DNA of 64,000 bases from Epiperipatus broadwayi. Lineage: Eukaryota; Onychophora; Udeonychophora; Euonychophora; Peripatidae. This document shows, one piece after another, positions 59,241 through 64,000 of the stretch. Position 1 is the first letter of the stretch. Every line of letters starts with the position of its first letter. Made by a program: the position numbers and the translations under genes. Below the pieces are notes generated by a model. The model did no database searches. It was given only the letters and a program-made list of their open reading frames with translations, and was not told the origin of the DNA. The DNA lies in the NCBI GenBank assembly GCA_028023455.1, contig JAQFVV010012404.1:16355000-16418999 (forward strand), given 5' to 3'.

Positions 59241-59850
59241 GTCAAAATATAGTCCACTTCTGCTGTACCTTCATTTGGATGCTTCCATTTCCATTTCGTT
59301 TTAAAATTTTTCTCAAAAAACAATTCATAATATAAATTGTTTCTTTTTCTGCAAACTCCACAAGTCTATGTCCTCTCTCATTTCTATTACCATAACCAAA
59401 ATTACCTACGACATTTTTATCTTTCATTTGTTTACCAATTCTAGCATTAAAGTCTCCCATAACAATTTTAAAATGTTGTTTACTCTGATAAAAAGCCTTT
59501 TGTACATCCATATAAAAATCTTCTATAGCTTCATCACTATGAGAACTTGTTGGGGCATAAACCTGAAATATCTGTATTTGGTATCTGCTATTAAGTTGTA
59601 AAACTAACCTTGCCACTCTGTCCAATACACCATCAATCTCCACAATGTTATTCTTCCATTTTTTATTTATAATGAATCCTACTCCAGTTTTACTTCCAAT
59701 ATTTGTGCCTTTATAGTAGAGCATCAATTGTTTCTTTATCTTTTCTTCTAACTTCACAAAGTCCAATAATGTCTCATTTAATATAATACAGTTTTTCTTC
59801 TAACTCTTGTAATCTTCTTTCACTTGAAAGTGATCTGCAGTTGTAAGTAC
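59190..59850 (-). pseudogene. RTE LINE APE-type endonuclease
   Basis: From about 59850 the minus strand reads 'GTYNCRSLSSERRLQELEEKL', then, after one stop, 'DIIGLCEVRRKD' (the catalytic Glu block). A frameshift near 59760 leads to 'GVGFIINKKW', 'QVYAPTSSHSD', 'VMGDFNARIG' (catalytic Asp/Asn) and 'GYGNRNERGHRLVEFA' in the 174-residue frame 59242-59766. The 'SDH' block that ends the domain is at about 59185. This nuclease nicks target DNA to prime reverse transcription. All main motifs are recognisable despite two lesions. Confidence 0.88.
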
Positions 59851-60255
59851 CTAAATAAAAATCATCATCAAATGACAGCCTGAGTCTACAATCAGGGGAT
59901 TCTTAGCACCCTCCACCTTCAGCCACAAATTGCTGCATTGCTTGGTGACTTTGCAGCCTCCTGGGAATAAGGGCCATGATTTATTTTTGTCTGTCATGAT
60001 TGTATATATTGGAAAAAATCTTCTTAAACTCTGAGGTAAAAAGCCAATAAACTCACCATGCTGGCTAATGTGTGTCATTTAGCAGCCCATCCATGTTCAT
60101 ATACTATATGAATAATCACATAGTAATAACAGCTGCAATGACAAGAATGTATGGAGTGGACATTAGAAATTTGCCCTGCTCGGTTCTTTTAAGACCTCCA
60201 AGAGGAATCAAAGGGTCTCCTTTCAGTTAATAGCAAACTTTTTTCTGCAGCCGCA
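59851..60255 (-). other. RTE LINE 5' leader
   Basis: About 400 bp, less AT-rich than its surroundings, upstream of the endonuclease on the minus strand. Contains 'CTGCAG' and 'TTTGATTCCTCTTGGAGG'-type blocks. The 75-residue frame 59851-60078 has no domain. It ends at (AT)n, 60258-60280. Confidence 0.55.
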
Positions 60256-61730
60256 CTTATATATATATATATATATATATAGTACCAATATTGAAATTGG
60301 CACATACTAATTTATCTAAAAAATAATCTTTCATAAAAGAAAAACATATTTAAATGTTGAAGAGTTTATTACAGTTTATTTCGTAAAAGTGTTTGAAATA
60401 AAAGTTAGAAAATAATTAGTTAAAAAGAGGGAGGGGTAGTTTTGTTTAGAAAGGATAAAACTAAGAGTTCATAAAAGTTAAAAAGTGTTATTATTATAAA
60501 TTAAAAGTTAAAATATAAATCTCTTTTCATTCCAGTTTATTAGAATAAATGCGTATATATGTGCGATGGTAAATAAAAATAAATGTTAGCTCATTAATAA
60601 GATAAATGCATGTTAAAATTATATTGAAAAACACATGAAAATAAATATTGAAATGAAATGTATTTAACAACACAGCAGTGGGCTACTAATTAAGGATATA
60701 AAAACAACACATTTTGAAATGGCTACTACTAATTAAACAATCTTCAAAAACATGTTGTCATAGAATTAATTACTAAAGGAATTTTGACAACACCTATTGC
60801 CAGAGGATATTAAAACGAAAACAATTTGCATATATAAATAGCCATATTTTTATAGGAGTTCAGTTTTCAGCCTAGTTTTCAGTGTCAGTCTTGTTTAAAT
60901 TATATATTCAGAAACAGAAATGCAGTGCTGAGCATCTTATGGAAATATACACTCTTCTTTCAGCCCTTAGTCCAACAAGATCAGCAAGACCTGCCCATAA
61001 AATAATGTCTACTTAACATCTCAGAAATCCTCCGTCAATATTCCACTGTCTCCAAGAATAAAGCCAATGGATTAGCATCAAATCTCCCCAAGAAACATAA
61101 AATCTAACAGGTTAAATATCCTTTATTAGATATACTCCATCAGAAACAGCTAACAACAAGCAATATCCACATTCCAAAACTCCTAGGTAAAACATTTTAT
61201 TATTCTCATTTATATGTAGTAGCCACCACTGTAATTCGTAAAAATTCAAGATTCAAATTATATAAACACTATAAGCATGCATACAATGAACTATTGATGT
61301 GTGTGTTTGTGAATGTTAGATAATTTAAATGTCAAAGATTATTTTTGCTCTTTCATAAAATATATCATAGTATGTTAACTTAAAATGTGTGTGTTATTTA
61401 TAGATTTATAAAAATGTTTATAATTAGTAAATGTTAGTTAATAAATTGTCTTTAAAATTAAACTTTATTCGTTGGTCAATTCTTTTTATCAATTCTTTTT
61501 CTATATTGTATTACTTATTAAAATTAGACTGGGCTAGTTTTGGGGTTGTTTCGAGCACTGGATTATGAGCCTACTGACCAAATACATTGTTTATTCTTCT
61601 GAATAGATAGCTGGCACCTGGAGTTTACTTCAAAACAAATAAAGTGTTTGGATAGTAAAGGTTTGAATCTAGCAGCCGAGGTGGGCCATTATTGATAGTT
61701 AAAGCTATCAATAATATCTCCCATTTTGCT
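60256..61730. other. AT-rich DNA with one weak B-box-like site
   Basis: No gene seen. 'AGGTTTGAATCTAGC' at about 61661-61675 resembles a B box and could mark an old SINE. A perfect short hairpin (TGATAG-TTAAAG-CTATCA) lies at about 61695-61711. Confidence 0.45.
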
Positions 61731-61734
61731 TGAA

Positions 61735-61852
61735 TGTGCCGGTTCGTTCATGTAACATTTATAAGATTATAAATGTGTTATGAAGAAGTATGAAACCAGC
61801 AAAACATATATATGTGTAAGTATACTTCATTCGGCGGAACCATCCGGCACAG
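61735..61852. mobile_element. 118 bp MITE-like hairpin
   Basis: The ends GTGCCGG...CCGGCAC are inverted and GC-rich in AT-rich DNA; the match is imperfect beyond seven bases ('gtgccggttcgttc' against 'gtgccggatggttcc'). An inner 'agtatacttcat' partly pairs with 'atgaagaagtat'. No target duplication found. Confidence 0.4.
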
Positions 61853-64000
61853 TATATATATATATTATAATGGTATAGTTGAGATCAAGGAATATATAGG
61901 GTGCCTCAGGAACAGAGGCACTACTGAACACAAAAGTGAGATTACATTTATATTATGTATATTAAGTTTATTAGCTTTCTGTTAGATTGATTCCTTACCT
62001 GAATAATTTTACCCTAGTTACGAGTTTAAAAGCTATAGAAAATCACATGGACGTAAGATCTGATACGTATATGAAGTAAAACTTTATAAATTAATACCCC
62101 AATCCTTATTTAATTTAAATGAATAAAATATAAAATTACCTAAATTATAAACTTACAAATCATTGCTCATCCAGATACCTTTATTTAACAAAAGGAAAAG
62201 AGATAATTACTTTAATTAATGTTAACAAAACAATTTATTTACATTTGATTATGATACAAATAATTTGATTTTGAAATTTGTATTTTCCATCAATTCATAA
62301 TATGATAATTTATATTCTCATCTCTACATATAATGAAACAAAAATATGGTTCTATAAACACACACACATATATATATTATGTGTGTATCTAATAAATATT
62401 TGTAACCAATCAAATTTTTCAGATTTGGATGTCCTCCTTAAAACTTCTTATATATTTTGAACTGATAATTAGTGTAAAATCTTCCAAAAAAATATCTTAT
62501 AAATATTCTCTTTTGGAGAAACAATAAGGCAACTTTTCATTGTTAACTACAGTATTCTTTTTAAATGCTTCAGATAAGATTAGCTAGATAGTTAGCTTTG
62601 AATTGTCTGTCTAAAAGAAATACTAATTCAGATAAGAGCCGGAATAAAATTTCAAGTTTTATTCTGTTGAGTTCGAATCCAAATCACAGATAACACAATG
62701 AGCATCTTTTCTCTCTTTCTCTATATGTATATTATTCAGATAATGAATCTGATTTTGCACAAAGCTAGAAGGTATATAAATGTAAATCACAGGATAACAG
62801 CCTAAGATTATCTTTGCCTTAAATCTTAAATTCATCTTTTATTTACACAGGTTTCTTTGACAACCGATTGAAGGTTTATGTATAGTTAATTTTCGGATGT
62901 TGTAATGTGATATATATATATAATTATTGAAAAACAGATTTAATACAGAGTCTTCTATTAAAGGGCATTGTAAAAACAGTTAATAATTGGTTGTTTCAAA
63001 TCCGTTAATCCTTACAAATTATTGAAGCATATCTATCCAATATTCATTTCAAAATCAACTGCATTGTTAAAATTGGCTTTTAGCCAAAAAATCTTGTTCT
63101 TTAATGTAATAGAACGTTTATCCAATGGTAACGATATACACTAAACTGTTTTATTGAAAACAAAATAAAATTTAAATTCAAACAGCATTTACCCTTGCAG
63201 ACTTTATAATTAAAAACAAAAGTTTATTTTAAAAATGTATACTTGACTTGCAAGATGAAACAAATCAGGATGAGTGGTTAGCTATTCAAATGAATAAAAC
63301 GGAAAATCCCAAAATTAGAAAAATGAAAAATGCTTATATATATATGTCTGAGTATATGTTTATGTGTTACACTTTTTATATTAAAATAAAAAATAATCAC
63401 CTTTACTATATAAAAAATACTTTTAAATAACTATAGTATTTTAAATTAACATTTTTTTCTGAATATAAAAAATAAACTACTGTTTTTATAAATTCAAAAT
63501 ATGAGAATCAATCTTATGAAATGATCCCAGGCAGTAAAGTGTTTTTAAAATAATACTTAAAAAAACTTTCTAAGCCAAACTTTAGAAAATATTTTATTAA
63601 CTTTAAACGTAAAAATTAAAAGCACTGCTAGATTAAAAAAAGTATAAACTTTATTAATAAAGCATTTTATATTGTTTTAAATTATTAAATGGATAATTAT
63701 TTTTATTATCAAATCAAAGATCGACTAATTATGTTTTAGAGATTTTATAATAATTAATTAAAGTCAATTAAAAGTTTTCGCAGATATAATATAAATATTT
63801 CTGAAAGGGATTTAGAAATCTTTGGCTTTCTAATTCTACAACTTTACTATGATGTATACAAAGCATTAATATTGTTAATATTAATAAATATTAAGTAGGC
63901 TTACTTTACAATCTTTCATGTTTTTAATATATTTTTTTTAGAAATTTATTCAAAGTAAAATAAAAAATTACATATTACCTCCAACTTTAAGCCTTAGCCT
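61853..64000. other. AT-rich DNA to window edge, no gene seen
   Basis: A fragment at about 61883-61945 reads 'EYIGCLRNRGTTEHKSEI', faintly like a GIY-YIG segment, but it is too short to call. Frames of 60 residues at 62278 and 63248 have no domain. Confidence 0.5.

Larger units (their letters stand above)
57095..60255 (-). mobile_element. RTE-type LINE, near full length, broken
   Basis: In minus-strand order: a GC-richer 5' leader (60255-59850), APE endonuclease, RT with intact FADD box, thumb, and a C-terminal domain ending in the RTE-style segment 'RKRWIELGE...'. The 3' end has a 'TTGATGATGATA' tail near 57095, like the short repeat tails of RTE elements. The 5' end lies near an (AT)n run at 60258. 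Several frameshifts and stops inactivate it. Confidence 0.88.

Noticed and set aside
61883-61945. Possible GIY-YIG fragment ('EYIGCLRNRGTTEHK')
   Set aside because: About 20 residues only, no flanking PLE sequence recognised.

Overview
The window is strongly AT-rich eukaryotic DNA, almost certainly from an invertebrate metazoan. It carries non-LTR retrotransposons of at least three kinds, a Penelope-like element, a Ty3/gypsy element, tRNA-like SINE heads, long simple repeats, and one apparently spliced gene. Nothing looks bacterial: no operons, no ribosome-binding sites, no CRISPR. I cannot name the species. Repeat content would fit several AT-rich lophotrochozoan or cnidarian genomes.

Layout. 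1-2435 is the 3' part of a decayed LINE on the minus strand. 5110-20453 is one minus-strand Ty3/gypsy retrotransposon with both LTRs, a primer-binding site, a polypurine tract, gag, protease, RT, RNase H and integrase. It is broken by point lesions and by four later insertions: a 1.95 kb palindrome in RT, a 1.37 kb solo LTR in protease, a small palindrome in the leader, and a 585 bp palindrome in the 5' LTR. The Ty3 element itself landed in an older copy of the same repeat that forms the 1.95 kb palindrome. 20547-22259 and 28288-29910 are two TIR elements with no visible transposase and degenerate internal repeats. 23491-24214 is the only plausible host gene: a terminal exon encoding a signal-peptide-like segment and a Ser/Thr/Asn-rich acidic protein. 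27240-28075 is the 3' end of a Penelope-like element with its GIY-YIG domain. 35607-36481 and 47315-48147 are two more palindromic insertions. 40206-43235 is a tandem array of a ~500 bp repeat whose first unit was split by a LINE related to the one at the left edge. 49130-51040 is a very old LINE fossil. 57095-60255 is a nearly full-length but broken RTE-type LINE on the minus strand. The rest is AT-rich sequence in which I see no genes.

Most notable is a set of foldback (palindromic) insertions. Four can be delimited, and each is flanked by a 13-17 bp target-site duplication. That length is typical of target-primed retroposition (LINE or Penelope-like), not of cut-and-paste TIR transposons. 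At least two are related in their core, and one family carries a conserved hammerhead-ribozyme-like core on its arms. Together they suggest retroposed hairpin elements, but this is inference from reading the sequence and needs structural and population checks.
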